A stretch of 64,000 bases of DNA from Myotis daubentonii (GCF_963259705.1 NC_081841.1:28757244-28821243); one strand, 5' to 3'. Shown: positions 33,839 to 46,233, numbered from the stretch's first letter. Notes: generated by a model from the letters alone, not told the origin. Numbers and translations: made by a program.

Positions 33839-34436
33839 GGACAGTAGCAGGAGGACTTGTCCCTAGAAATGTGGGGAATAAATTCTTTCAGGGCTCATTC
33901 TTCTCAGCTCTGAAAGAATGAAATACAGGAGGGGAGCATGGAGGCACAGTCACACCTTCTTTACCTGTCAGGGCAAGGAAACTGTAGTGAGAGGCTCTCA
34001 CAGAAGCAGTGAGTCTGGGACTTAGACTGCCACCACTGTGGTGATAGCTGCGGCCACAAAGATGCAAGGGAAACAACAGATTTGAGGCATAGTTTCAGCA
34101 AACCTGAGGCCTGGAGGAACAGCATGTAACAGGGTTGATGGTTGTAATCAAATGTTTATAAACCTTTGACATCCACCTGGGTTTGGGGGAAGAAAGGAGG
34201 CTAAGATTCCAGATATTAAGCTGGTTGGGGCCCAGCTGTAGTATTATTGTGACCCATATGCTCATTTAATTCTTTCTCTACATCAGTAGCCCAGAAAATG
34301 TCTGCCTCACTTAAACATTAGTAATTCAGTTAAACCACTAAGATAATGTATCAGTTAACACTCAACTCAAAACCAATCCCAATCTAATGGTATAGTTTTT
34401 TTATTGTCAATTTTTAAAGTAATCTATGTATTAATA
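33839..34436. other. Intergenic DNA, no gene seen
   Basis: Unique-looking sequence between a Helitron and an L1. Confidence 0.4.
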
Positions 34437-34496
34437 GACCTCTTTTCCTTTTAAATTTATTTTTCAATTACAGTTGATATTCAATATTATTTTATA

Positions 34497-34963
34497 CTAG
34501 AGGCCCGGAGCACAAAAATTTGTGCACTCGGGGGTAGGGGGTCCCTCAGCCAGACCTGTGCCCTTTCGCAGTCTGGGATCCCTTGGGGGGTGACCACTTG
34601 CTGGCTTAGGCCTGCTCCCTGGGGGATTGGGCCTAAGATGGCAATCAGACATCCCTCTGGCAGCCCGGCAGCCCTCGGGAGATGTCCACTTGCCAGCGGG
34701 GAGCAGACCTAAGCTGTAGTCAGATATCCTTAGCGCTGCTGAGGAAGCGGGAGAGGCTCCCACCACCACTGCTATACTGGCAGCCATCAGCCTGGCTTGT
34801 GGCTGAGCAGAGTTCCCCCCTGTGAGAGCGCACTGACCACCAGAGGGCAGCTCCTGCATTGAGCATCTGCCCTTTGGTGGTCAGTGTGTGTCATAGTGAC
34901 CAGTCATTCCCAGTCTTTCTGCTGTTAGGGTCAGTTTGCATATTACCCTTTTAGTATATAGGA
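34497..34963 (-). mobile_element. Helitron (HeliBat-type) inside L1, unit A
   Basis: The 5' end on minus is TCCTATATACTAAAAGGG and the 3' CTAG is at 34497-34500 (complement), with a GTGCACAAATTTTTGTGC hairpin region. It was inserted after A34496 of the L1. An interior 120-codon minus-strand open stretch has no recognised domain. Confidence 0.88.
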
Positions 34964-35632
34964 TAGAGGCCTGGTGCACGGGAGGGGGCCGGCTGGTTTG
35001 CCCTGAAGGGTGTCCCAGATCAGGGTGGGGATCCCGCTTGGTTGCCTGGCCAGCCTGCGTGAGGGACTGATGGGTGTTTGCAGCTGGTCACACCCCCTTC
35101 AGGTTGGGGGTCCCCACTGGGGTGCCTGGCCAGTCTGGGTGAGGGTCTGAGGGCCGTTTTCAGGCTGGCAGGCGACTAAAGCTCCCAGCCTTTTTTTTAT
35201 TCTTTTTTTTTTTTTATTCTGGGATGTATTTACCTTCTATAGCTGTCACTGGAGCTGAGAGCTAGCTCAAGCTCTGAGGCTGTGGCTGCCTGAAAGCAGG
35301 TATCTGGGTTTGTTTAGCTTCTATAATTGAAATTCTGTTGTCATCACTGGTGCTCTAAGCTCTGAGCCCGCGGACGGCTGAAAGCAGGTACTTGGGGTTT
35401 GTTTAGCTTCTATAATTGCAACATTGTTGCATCTGGAGCTCAGAGCTGGGCCGCGGCAGGCGGGGAACCTTGGCTTCCTCCATCACTGTAGCAAGCAAGC
35501 CTCCTGTTCGCTTCAGCTGTGTGGCTGCCGGCCGCCATCTTTGTGGGCAGTTAATTTGCATATCCTGCTTAGCCAATGGGAAGCATAGTGGAGGTATGGT
35601 TAATTACCATGTTTGTCTATTATTAGATAGGA
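34964..35632 (-). mobile_element. Helitron (HeliBat-type) inside L1, unit B, with internal repeats
   Basis: The 5' end on minus is TCCTATCTAATAATAGAC and the 3' end abuts unit A. The expected CTAG has lost one base there (GGCCTCTA|TCC). A T follows at 35633, so A34496 and T35633 form the original AT target. The interior has three diverged copies of an 84-89 bp unit starting at 35234, 35318 and 35407. Confidence 0.83.
35234..35460 (-). repeat. Three-copy internal repeat (84-89 bp unit) within a Helitron
   Basis: The units start at 35234, 35318 and 35407 with CTTCTATA. Each continues through a GAGCT-rich part; the first two end in CTGAAAGCAGGTA and GGGTTTGTTTAG. The copies are imperfect, so the duplication is not recent. 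Confidence 0.65.
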
Positions 35633-35668
35633 TTAGTTTCAGGTGTACAGGGTAGTGATTGGACATTT

Positions 35669-35887
35669 TTTTTAAAAATATATTTTATTGATTTTCTACA
35701 GAGAGGAAGGGAGAGGGACAGAGAGTTAGAAACATCGATGAGAGAGAAGCATCGATCAGCTGCCTCCTGCACACCTCCCACTGGGGATGTGCCGGCAACC
35801 AAGGTACATGCCCTTGACCGGAATCGAACCTGGGACCCTTGAGTCCGCAGGCCGACGCTCTATCCACTGAGCCAAACAGGTCAGGGC
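35669..35887 (-). mobile_element. VES SINE inside L1
   Basis: Well-preserved reverse copy with B box GGTTCGATTCC on minus. A perfect 14-bp target duplication GTGATTGGACATTT lies at 35655-35668 and 35888-35901, inside the L1 3' UTR. Confidence 0.95.
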
Positions 35888-36735
35888 GTGATTGGACATT
35901 TATATAATTTGAAGTGATCTCCCCCCTCTATCAAGTCTAGTACCACCTGGCACCATACATAGTCACTAGTATTACCATATTATTGGCTATATTCCTTATG
36001 CTGTACCTTACATCCCCATGACTGTTTTGTAACTACCAATTTGTACTTCTCAATCCCTTCACCTTTTTCACTCAGCCTTCTAACACCCCTCCCATTTGGC
36101 AACCATCAGTCTGCTCTTTGTATCTATGAGTCTGTTTACATTTTGTTTGGTCATTTATTTTGTTCTTTAGATCCACATATAAGTGATCTTCTCTGTCTGA
36201 CTTATTTCACTTAGCATACTACCCTCTAGGTTCATCCATGTTGTGGCTAATGGGTCACAATTTATTTAACCAGTTTATAAACAATTAGGTTGCTTCCACT
36301 TTTTGCTATTATAAATGCAGCTGTGAACATCCAGACACATGTGCCCTTGTGCTAACATGCAATATATTCTCTGGCACACATAACTGGGAGACAAATTAAT
36401 GGACTGTAGAATACACACCATTTCTAATTTTGCTAGGTAATTACAGCTTTCCAAAGAGAAGGCATAAAGAAACACTCCCACCAGGATTATATATGAGTTC
36501 CTGTTACTCTATACCTTCATCAACACTTGATATTGTTAGACAGTATTTCTCAAATTTGTGAATGGTTAATGGTATCTCATTGTGGTTTTAATTTACTAAT
36601 TGTCCTAATTATAACTTCTTTGGCCCTTGGAGTTTGTCTTCTTGGAAGCATTCATTATCTTCTAGCCATTTTTCTATTGATTTACCCATCTTTTTCTATT
36701 TGATTCACAGAAACACTTTATATATTCTTAAATCT

Positions 36736-37075
36736 AGCCCCTATCAATTTTTAAAAATGTATTTTGATACCGATTTATTTACTTTCCATCATAATTCATC
36801 ATCCCCTATATCTTCCTCCACCTCTGCTCCTACTTCCTCCCCCTGTAATCACCACACTGCTCTCTCTTTTTTTCTTTTCCTTTTTTGCTCAATCTCTCCA
36901 CTGCCACCCTTGCCCCCTGACAGCTTCCAGCCTACTCTGTCTCTGTTTTGCTTGGCAGTTCAGTTTGTTCATTAGATTCCACATATGAGTGAAATTATAT
37001 GATACTTGTCTTTCTCTGACTGGCTTATTTCGCTTAGTATAATGTCCTTCAGGTCCATTCCTGCTGTTGCAAATG

Positions 37076-37107
<32 letters not shown>
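36736..37107 (-). mobile_element. Second L1 3' UTR fragment
   Basis: Read on minus, this is an L1 3' end. On + it shows 'gttcattagattccacatatgagtg' and 'ctgactggcttatttcgcttag'. It follows the previous L1 directly, repeating the same part of the L1, so it is a separate insertion or fragment. Confidence 0.7.
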
Positions 37108-37110
<3 letters not shown>

Positions 37111-37310
37111 ATATATTTTATTGATTTTTTACAGAGAGGAAGGGAAAGGGACATAGAGTTAGAAACATCGATGAGAGAGAAACATCGATCAGCTTCCTCC
37201 TGCACAAGGGGATGTGCCCGCAACCAAGGTACATGTCCTTGACTGGAATCGAACCTGGGACCCTTCAGTCCACAGGCCGACGCTCTATCCACTGAGTCAA
37301 ACCGATCAGG

Positions 37311-37361
<51 letters not shown>
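37077..37361. repeat. (TG)n microsatellite split by a VES SINE
   Basis: TG runs occupy 37077-37107 and 37313-37361, one on each side of a VES SINE. The SINE most likely inserted into or next to a TG-rich tract, and the target duplication then expanded. Confidence 0.85.
37108..37312 (-). mobile_element. VES SINE within (TG)n
   Basis: Reverse-oriented VES, slightly short in the middle (a deletion near 37206). It is bounded by TG repeats on both sides, which hides the exact target duplication. Confidence 0.9.
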
Positions 37362-37363
<2 letters not shown>

Positions 37364-37734
37364 AAGTAAGGTAGTTATAATATTCAAATAGAGGCAGCTC
37401 TTATTTATTTTTCCATTATTCATGTACTTATATCCTTCTTGGAACAAAATACCACTTTTCTAATGGTCCTATTAATATAGTTCCAAACAATTTAATCATC
37501 ATCTTCTTGGTTGAGTCAATTCTGGAATTTGCCTTTATCTTGGATATTCCTGAAGGCCTCCCAAGAGGCCCAGAGCCAGGGCGTTAATGGAGTCTTGCAA
37601 AGAGGAAAGACCCAGTGTGAGTTTAATTGTGAGAGTACTGCAAGCCCTACTAGAATCACTGTCCAATGTTTTATTGCTATTAGTTTTAAGAAAACCTTCT
37701 TGACAAATAGTACAATAATATACTTAAACCTCAA

Positions 37735-38110
37735 ATCTAGTAATTCTCAAATCTGGCTAATGCCCAGAATTTCCAGGGGCTTATAAAAAATAAAAATTCT
37801 TGCCCTAGCTGGTTTCACTCAGTGGATAGAGCATCAGCCTGCAAACTGAAGGGTCCCAGGTTCGATTCTGGTCAAGAGCACATGCCTTGGTTGTGGGCTT
37901 GATCCCCTCTGGGGGGCATGTAGGAGGCAGCTAATCAATGATTCTCTCTCATCATTGATGTTTCTATCCCTCTCTCCCTCTCTCTTCCTCTCTGAAATCA
38001 ATAAAAATATTTAAAAAAATACAAATTCTTCACCCATTGGGAAATTTTGTTTCAGTAGGTCTGAGGAGTTGCCTGTATTTTTAAGAAGTTCCAAATTGAT
38101 TCCAATATTC
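37735..38110. repeat. MER5-like hAT relic interrupted by a VES SINE
   Basis: The part before the SINE ('tctcaaatctggctaatgcccagaatttcc' in pieces) and the part after it ('tttcagtaggtctgaggagt') fit the layout of MER5-type elements. The ends are worn. Confidence 0.4.
37801..38016 (+). mobile_element. VES SINE
   Basis: Head TGCCCTAGCTGGTTTCACTC, B box GGTTCGATTCT, VES body and ATAAAAATATTT tail. Short direct repeats (AAAAATTCT / ACAAATTCT type) flank it. Confidence 0.92.
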
Positions 38111-41100
38111 TATCCAGATTCTAGTTTAATATTCAGGGCAACATGTGTATAGTATGTCTCTCATTTCACAGAAGAGGTTTTGAACAATCAATGGAATATG
38201 TGGGTGGTAGAAAAAAAAGACCTTCCAATAGTAGGTACTATAGATATTTGGTGTCTCTATAAATGTTTCGAAAGATGTTGCTGCCAGTATGAAGCCATCG
38301 CAGAGGCTGTAAACCTACTAGGCCAACATTATCTGCTCTCTTATCCTTTTTCAAGATAATCTTAAAATCTTGCCATGAATAAAGGCTTCCTAAACGATTA
38401 TCACTCATACTAGTCTTTTTTAGTTTTCAAACTCTTATATTAATAAAGCCAACAGAATGTAATTGAACATTGAAGTATTGATCTTTATTAAATGAAATGG
38501 GGAGAACTTTATAAATTGCAAACTATGATTCAAATGTTATATTGATTATTCTATCTTGTATTTTGTGCTGTTATGTGTCTTCTCACTATCTGGATTCCAA
38601 ACTCTCTGAAAACTACAGATTGTTACACTTTTCTGATCCAAATAAAAAAATTAAAACTCACACACACACATATGCTGGTTAACTTGGGAGTAGCGTTGCA
38701 AGAAAGAGAAGATGGACTGCTAGTTCTACCAAGGGAAATAATATTTGTGCCCAAAAAGATAATTAGGTTCCCTAAGCTTTCATACTCTCTTTCTTGACTT
38801 AGTGTATAACTATTTCAGCTATGGTCTTTTAGTTTTATGTACTCAGATTTATTATTTTTGTAGCCTAAAAAGTGTATTCCACAGGTTAAAGACTCACAAT
38901 CAATTAATAAAAAATTTATTAGGCTCAAACTATCGACCAAAAGAAAGATTCATGTCTTCTTCTATATAACCTGCTTTTTCTATGCCTCAAGATGGTTATT
39001 TAAAAATATTTTTGAATAATTACTATATGTTTTAGCATTTATGGTAGTTTAAAATATTTATATAAGGAACCAAACATTAAAAGCAAATTTTGCATTTCAT
39101 AGTTGATATATACATTTTCTGGAATTATATATAGGGGAGAAAAATAATATTCTTTCAATAATTTTGAGCTCTTAACTATCATAGAAGACAGGTCAACAAG
39201 AGAAAGACAAGTTTATTAACAGATATATATCATGTATACATGGGAAATATCCAGGGAAAAATGAGTAACTCCTCAAGGTGGCTTAGAATTCAGGCTTAAG
39301 TACCATCTTAAGAGAAGATATACTAGTAGGTCTCTTACAGGAGAGTAAATGATTTTTAGAAAGATACATGGGCGCTTAGAAGAGTAGATGCGAGGTGTGA
39401 CAGTTGTGACAAAGTTTGCCTGGGTGTGGCCTTGACTTCTTGTCCCCTCTCCTGTAATAAGAGTCAATCTCCCCTGGTTAATGATACTTCCTAGGATACT
39501 TTTGACAATAGAGTTCCTTTGGAGGACTTGTCTTTAGGCAGACAGGAAATTCAGAGAACGCCTATCCCTGCATTTGCTATTTCCCAAGGGTCAAGAGCTC
39601 AAAATAATATACCAAAGCAACATATTTTGGGGAAGCACAGTCTGCTATCTTTCATGCACATCATTACGATTTTGGATATTATACTCTTCACATATTTCTT
39701 GCCATTTTTCTAGTTTGAGCATAAATACAAGAACTTTGCTCCATAACATTTAGAGTTTGTAGTGTTTATTTCATAATGCCAGTTCATTAATTTCTGTAGT
39801 AAGGAATGGCACATTGCAAATTATACTAATTTAAGGGCATCTTTTTACTTATCAGATTTCCTTGGCCATGAATGAAATATACCTAACCATGCAAGTGAGG
39901 GAAAGCCAACATTCTCAACAGCAGGAATGACTTGCTTATCTTCAAGCATCAGTAGGAGAAAACTCAGATACAATTCTAAAAGTTTCTTTTACAACTATTT
40001 GTAGAAATAACTTAATTCATTTCATATATAGAAGGATTTTAGCAAATAAACAATGCATGATTAGAAGTCCTTTCTATGTATGTTTGTATATAATAACTAA
40101 ATGGTTGCCTGTAACATGGGGTCAGCTGGGCCTATTCATTTTTACTTGAGAATTTAAATTTTCAATTTTGGAACAAAATAAAAAATGAGGCCATGTGGAA
40201 AAGAAGGAACTTTGTAGCTATAGATTTCACTAATTTTGAAGTCAATTTACACCTCTATTTTAAAAACTTGTTATATGTCTACTTAAAACTATTGTTTATA
40301 AATGTTCTGTTATAAGCTTGTGGTTTTAATGATGTGAGTGAAGATAGTTTGCAAAAGTTGGAAATGAGTAAGGGTCAAACTTAGCCTAGAAAGAAACCAC
40401 AAAACTGCATAACTAAATATTGAACTAGATTGAAGTGCTACTGTTAAGGATAAAAACATGATGAAATTTCTTTCACAAGAAAATAAATAAAATGGATGAG
40501 GGTGTAGATCTAGATTGCTTTAGACTGAAGATACTTAGATGAAGAGAAACCATTGAGAGGAAATTCCTAAAAACTGGGGAGAGTTGCTTGAAAACTTCTT
40601 GAAAGTTCATTGTCAAACCCTGAAGTTAGAAATGTGCAGATTTAGCATTGTGGAGGAAAAAGGATCCACATACTAAATGAGCTCAGGGGAGGACAGTATG
40701 GCGGGCCTTACCAAACAAAGCAAGCAACAGGGTGATCTGAACATAAAACTCCCTAACTAAAAGTGGGTCATGGTCGGTAGTCCTGGACCAATCTTTAACT
40801 TTGAAATTCCCTATTGTCTTTGTGCATCTAACATAACATAACTTTGAAATGTCAGAGTAATTTTCTTTTCAGACCCCTCAAAACATAATGGCCAGTACCA
40901 GAGCATGAGACCACATTGCTATTCTGTTGTCCACATAGCATCATTCTGTGCTGTAAATATTAACTATCCTGTACCCACCAATGGAAAAGAAGTATGTGTT
41001 TCTCTATTTTGCTTTTTATCCAATATCAGAGATTTCTCTGCTTTGCTTTCTCTTGCCTCCCAAATCTACCACCAATGAATTTTGTGTAATGCCCCCCTTT

Positions 41101-41245
41101 CTATCTCCTCCTTTGATTCTAATGTATAAAATAAACTGCAATTTCATTCTCCAGGGCAATATCTCAATCTGCTGAGATTTTGTTTCTTGGCAATTGTTAG
41201 TTTGGCCCAAATAATCTCTTATATAACTTTTCCTTAGGTTGAATT
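38111..41245. other. Intergenic DNA, no gene seen; possible worn LTR material
   Basis: AT-rich sequence. The stretches 39180-39700 and 40640-41220 look like decayed LTRs. The latter ends 'gcaattgttagtttggccc', with a 'gtataaaataaactgc' box, as in old ERV LTRs. I could not find matching ends or duplications, so I do not call them. Confidence 0.3.
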
Positions 41246-41463
41246 TTTTAAAAATATATTTTTATTGATTTCAGAGAGAAAGGGAGAGGGAGATAGAGAT
41301 GGAAATATCAACGATTAGAGAGAATCATTGATCGGCTCCTTCCTGCACACCCCCTATTGGAGATCGAGCCCACACCCAGGAATGTGCCCTTGACCAGAAT
41401 GTAACCCAGGACCCTTCATTCCACAGGCAGATGCTCTATCCACTGAGCCAAACCAGCTAGGGC
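41246..41463 (-). mobile_element. VES SINE
   Basis: Reverse-oriented copy from the AT tail through to CTGAGCCAAACCAGCTAGGG. It is more diverged than its neighbours (the B box region is damaged), and no clear target duplication was found. Confidence 0.9.
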
Positions 41464-41512
41464 TGTTTGGATATTCTTTTGTTGACAGCATGCTTCTTCT
41501 CATCTGTTACAC

Positions 41513-41821
41513 CAGCAGTTCCCAACCTATGGGTCGCGACCGCTTTGGGGCTTGAACAACCCTTTCACAGGGGTCACCTACGACCATCAGAAAACACATA
41601 TGTAATTACATGTTGTTTTTGTGATTAATCACTATGCTTTAATTATGTTCAATTTGTAACAATGAAAATACATCCTGCATATCAGATATTTACATTACGA
41701 TTCATAACAGTAGCAAAATTATGTTATGAAGTAGCAATGAAAATAATTTTATGGTTGGGGTCACCACAGCATGAGGAACTGTATTAAAGGGTCACAGCAT
41801 TAGGAAGGTTGAGAATCATTA
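41513..41821 (+). mobile_element. SPIN-type nonautonomous hAT (309 bp)
   Basis: It starts CAGCAGTTCCCAACCTATGG and ends AAGGTTGAGAATCATTA. The body includes GGTCGCGACCGCTTTGGGG, CCTTTCACAGGGG and CATCCTGCATATCAGATA, as in SPIN elements. The 8-bp target duplication is TGTTACAC (41505-41512) / TGCTACAC (41822-41829). SPIN is known to have spread between animal lineages by horizontal transfer. Confidence 0.9.
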
Positions 41822-41894
41822 TGCTACACCATGTCCAGATTAAAAGCATGACAAGCTAGCCAACTGAAAATGCACCAAATATTTTAGCCTATAT

Positions 41895-42031
41895 CTTAAT
41901 TATCTAATTAACAAATATTTATTGATTCAACACTTCTTTTTTGTAGTGTTTACTTTATTCTACTCTGCTGGACTCTGAGAAGAATGAATGAGAAATGGTG
42001 CCCCCCTTGGAGGTGCTAAGAGAGCTATTTC
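41895..42031 (-). repeat. L2-like fragment
   Basis: 'acaaatatttattgattcaacac' followed by 'tgctggactctg' and 'cccccttggaggtgc' resembles an L2 3' end seen in reverse. A VES SINE interrupts it at 42043. Confidence 0.45.
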
Positions 42032-42042
42032 TCCAAGGTCTT

Positions 42043-42261
42043 TTATTTATTTATAATTAAATATCTTTTCATTGATTTCAGAGAGGAAGGAAGAGATAGA
42101 AACATCCATGATAAGAGAGAACCATGGATGGGCTGCCTCCTGCACGCCCCCTGCTGGGGTCAAGCCTGCAACCCGGGGCATGTGCCCTGACCAGGAATTA
42201 AACCTGTGACCTCCTGGTTCATAGGTCAATGCTCAACCACTGAGCCAAGCCGGCAGGGCTG
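42043..42261 (-). mobile_element. VES SINE
   Basis: Reverse-oriented copy with the divergent head type (AGTGGTTGAGCATTGACC on minus), like the copy at 15351. An 11-bp target duplication TCCAAGGTCTT lies at 42032-42042 and 42262-42272. Confidence 0.93.
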
Positions 42262-42834
42262 TCCAAGGTCTTGATGACAGAGAGTAGCAGAGCCAGGGGA
42301 AGAGTCCTGGTGTCGTGATTCCTGGTTTAGAGCTCTCTCTTCAAGGCCGCATTGCTTCTGAAGTTTAAAAGTCTGACCAATTCCCAAAACAGAGAATGCT
42401 GGGCAGTGATGTAAGCAAGTCAGTACCTCTATTTCAAAATAGGTTAATAAGAGCCTAGGTATTTTGAAACTATTAAAAATAAACCTACAGAATCTGAGGT
42501 AATGGGCCCTAAAGTCTCTTCCATAACAATCAAACTCTAAATCTAAGAAACATCCCCAAACACAAGTATTAAAACATCAAAGGTACTGATTTTAAAATAC
42601 AAAAGCACTAAAGCAAGTATTTAAAGTATCAAGACAAGTGTTTAAATGTAATTGAGGTCCTTTCTTAATTACTCAGTTAAAGCAATTCCATATATGGGGG
42701 ATAGGGAATCTTCAATTTCCAGCTTGAATAGCTCTGCCTTGCTCCTTACTGTAGGGAGAGACTTAAGACTTGGTGGCTAATTGCACTTGTATTTCTTGGT
42801 CATGAAAGTAAAGCAGTCAAAGCAGGACAAAGGC

Positions 42835-43030
42835 AGCTCACAATTATTGAGTATCATCCGTGGGCTCTGGACTTTATGTGTGTCATGTCATTGATTCATC
42901 AAAACGACCTTAGGTAGTAAAGATTATTGTCCTCATTCTACTGAAAATGAAATATGAACATTTTAAATACTGTGCCCAAGGACATATGGTTTGCAAGTTG
43001 TAAAGTCAGAAATGGAACCAGGCTGGTCTA
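42835..43030 (+). repeat. MIR-like fragment
   Basis: It contains 'attattgtcctcattctac', 'ctgtgcccaaggacatatgg' and 'gtaaagtcagaaatggaacc' in MIR order. Confidence 0.55.
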
Positions 43031-43458
43031 ATTTCAAGGTTCGTTTTTTGCACCATACCATGTCACCTCCAGGTATCACAGTCAGATGTAAATGAGAGAA
43101 AAACAACAACAACAACAACAACAACAACAAAAAACAACAACACAAAACAAAACAAAAAATACATCTGAAATTGGAAGATGGAAATAGGGAAAGGCTAACA
43201 TTTAAATTTTTGTTGAATTAGTAAATACATCATCAGCAGGAGGGCTAGATTTGTAATCCTCATTATTCTCTGGTCAAAAATCACTTTTCAACAAGTAGTT
43301 CCAGTTCACTCACTCATGCTGTATCCAGGAACAAACCATAATATCCATAGAGAATCTTCTGAGAGATTCTGCATCCATTGAGAAGTAGGAAGATAAAATC
43401 CTGGGCTCTAGAGGCAGAGTTTAAATAACATCTCTGCTACCAAATATATATAGTGCTT

Positions 43459-43460
<2 letters not shown>

Positions 43461-43529
<69 letters not shown>
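43461..43529. repeat. (AT)n microsatellite, about 34 units
   Basis: An uninterrupted AT dinucleotide run of about 69 bp. It can form a cruciform or hairpin and is likely to be length-variable and hard to assemble. Confidence 0.95.
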
Positions 43530-43533
<4 letters not shown>

Positions 43534-46233
43534 TTTTTTTAAGTTTCTTGTGCCTTGGTTGTATCAATGGGGATAATTTTCATAATGTCTTACTCCTAAA
43601 TTTGGGGAATAAACTCAACATGGTGACTAGTTCAAAGTGAGTTTTCAACAAATGTTAGTTTTTATTATTACTTTAAAACAGATATTATAACTATAGATTG
43701 ATTTCCTATACTCAGAGGCAAAAATGACACATATTTTTATATTGTAAACTAAGTCTGATCCATTTCGGACTGGTGAAACGTCCACTGATTGATTTGGAGA
43801 GCTCATTCTCACCCTTTGGAGTATATGTTTAGAGTAAATGAGTCCTAAATTGGAGGAGGATGATTGTTGATGTCCAGGCTCATGTGGCCTATTCAGAGAT
43901 GGTGGCTCTATTCCCCAAATAGGACCTCTTTCCCAAGGCCTTACAGCACTTCCAAAATTGCAGCCATTTCTATCCAAGGCTCTACCACTCAATCGATTGT
44001 CACCACCAATCCCCCAAACTCAAATTCAAAGATTTTTCTTTCTCAGACTTAGAGATATAACTGCCTATTTTGAGTTTGGACAATTCCTCTTCAAAATTCT
44101 GGTTTTTGCCTCTTTTAAGATACCCCAGCCTGCATCTTTTTAACATACAAACTTCTGTAACATTATCTTTAAGATAGCCAAAGCTTGTCTGGCATGCTCT
44201 CTTTGACTCTAAAGAAAAAGTATTCTTTCTTCACCAAGAGGTGGAAGTGGTGAGACAGATCCAAAAGTTTAGAAAACCAATTCTGGTCTATTCATACTGA
44301 TGGAAGAAATATACCTTCATTATTTTCTGGTGAGATTGTGTTAGAAAAATTCAAAGCAGCAGGGAACTTTCTCAGTAAATTGCCTTGTATAATTATATAT
44401 AGATTCATACTATCTAAAGACTATAGGGAATATGGGAAAAAAATATAATCTACCCATTCAAGGAGCTTACCCTATACTTAGGGAAATAAGACCTAGTCAA
44501 GATAAAACAACTGAGATACTTCAGAGCTTTCTGAAATTTCTATCAAAAATCTGAATATCCTTCCAGTGATTTTAAAACATAGAAATTTTAACTAAGCACT
44601 AGTTTGGAGAGTTATATCTATGCCTGAAGATATACTTTGATGGCCATAATCTTTATCTTTCTGCTTCAGTGACATGGAGATGGCTTGGATGTCAGGGTGT
44701 CAGAGAATGTTCCTAGCTGATTAAGCTGCTATAGACATAACAAAGGCCATAGTTTAAATTAGCTCCAACAGTCTAATCAGAGTGAACAGACTACTTGGGT
44801 CAGAGATGGAGATGTATTGGCAGCTAATGAAGGCTGTCTAGAGGGATTTTGGTGAAAAAAACTGAAGTATATTAATGCTGAAAGCAGTTTGATTCTAGTG
44901 CAAGGACTTAAGGGTGATTTAAAAGGAAATGTTTATGCTAACAACTTATTTTGGTTTTCTTTTCTTTGAAGTTTGACTCTATGTATGATGAAAGTTTGGC
45001 TTTTAAGAATCATGAAAAATATAATTTTTCTCATCTTTCTCATGAATGACTTAAAAATACTAACCTATTTAAATAATCACACTCAGGACCATTTGAACAT
45101 CTCAGACAACCTCATCAATATGCCCACTACCCTTGGGGCAAAATGCCCTAACTGCAGATTCAGAGTTTTTGATTGAGGAAGCCAATTGCATCTTAATTCT
45201 TCAACCTTGAGCACATTCATAGTCTAAGAAAAATTTCCATCACTCATCTTTGGAAGGCACTGAACTCACTTTTATAAAGAACTTTTCCAGATTATATATA
45301 ATTTGTAATATATTTTTTAACTTAAATAGAAAACTATCCTAAGTTGGGTTTCCTGGGAAATAAACTTAGGTTTCCATGCGGGATGTTTAGGAATGCTCTC
45401 AGGATCAAGGATCAACACTTGGAATGGAATGAAAGGACAATGGCAGAGGGAGGAGCTGAATTGTGGTGTAATCACAAAAAAGTCTCACTGGATCCTAAAG
45501 GGAGCTCTGGAACTGGGGTGGCTCTTTAGAGCTGGACCTTTATTCCTACCCATCAGGTAGTCCTTGGATTTGGGTTGTCCATGGGAAGAAGAGGTGACCT
45601 TGGGTGACACTGTTCTCTTCTGCTGAAGGCAACTGCCAGAGAAGGACTCAACTGAGCACCTTCAAACACTGGCTGAAGAGTTAATTATCAGCCATTATAG
45701 TCTACCCATTGAGTTTCTCAAATCCATTTCCTTTATATGATAAATTATGGAAACAATTACTACAGGATTCTGATTGATCTTTTTTTAGGGGGAAACTTGC
45801 CTGAGAACGTTTACTGGGCTGTATTCCCAACCCATCTCTGCATTGGTCTCAAGACTGCAACTAATACTCATTGTTTCTTTCCTCTACTACCCTCTGTTAT
45901 CCATTTCCTCATTCTTGGTTACCATCTCTCTTGGTGTAGATTACTTGACCTGATGAAATGATTCAGGCTTCAAATCCTGAGGAGTCTGAATCCCTGGTCA
46001 CAATACTGATGGCTGCTGCATGTGTTCATTTATCAATAAAATTAAGCAAGGGAATAATAAGGGACATTCCAGTGGATCACCTGAGTACCAAACATATACC
46101 CCCAATGTTTAAGACAAGCCTTATCACTTCTTATTGATTCATTACCTCTAACAATAGGGCTACTCCTTTCCTTATCTGCTGTTCTCTTTGCATGAAGACT
46201 CTGATATGACCAGATAATAGCCTTACTTAAAGT

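Larger units (their letters stand above)
34437..36735 (-). mobile_element. L1 3' region, interrupted by two Helitrons and a VES SINE
   Basis: Before the Helitrons the + strand reads 'cagttgatattcaatatta', and after them 'ttagtttcaggtgtacaggg'. Together these form a standard L1 3' UTR seen in reverse. ORF2-end traces follow ('ggtatctcattgtggtttta' near 36570). The pieces are 34437-34496, 35633-35668 and 35888-36735. Confidence 0.8.
42273..46229. other. Intergenic DNA with one MIR and a long (AT)n; part may belong to an ERV-L relic
   Basis: No gene is seen. A MIR-like piece lies at 42835-43030, a (CAA)n patch at about 43102-43141 and a long AT repeat at 43461. The segment 45330-45730 looks like part of an old dispersed element, possibly the same ERV-L relic as 46234-46845. 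Confidence 0.4.

Noticed and set aside
37265..37447. Histidine/threonine repeat protein frame
   Set aside because: It is translation of a (TG)n microsatellite and part of a VES SINE.
39180..41220. Two stretches with LTR-like character
   Set aside because: I could not define TG...CA ends or target duplications, so they are mentioned only as possible worn LTR material.
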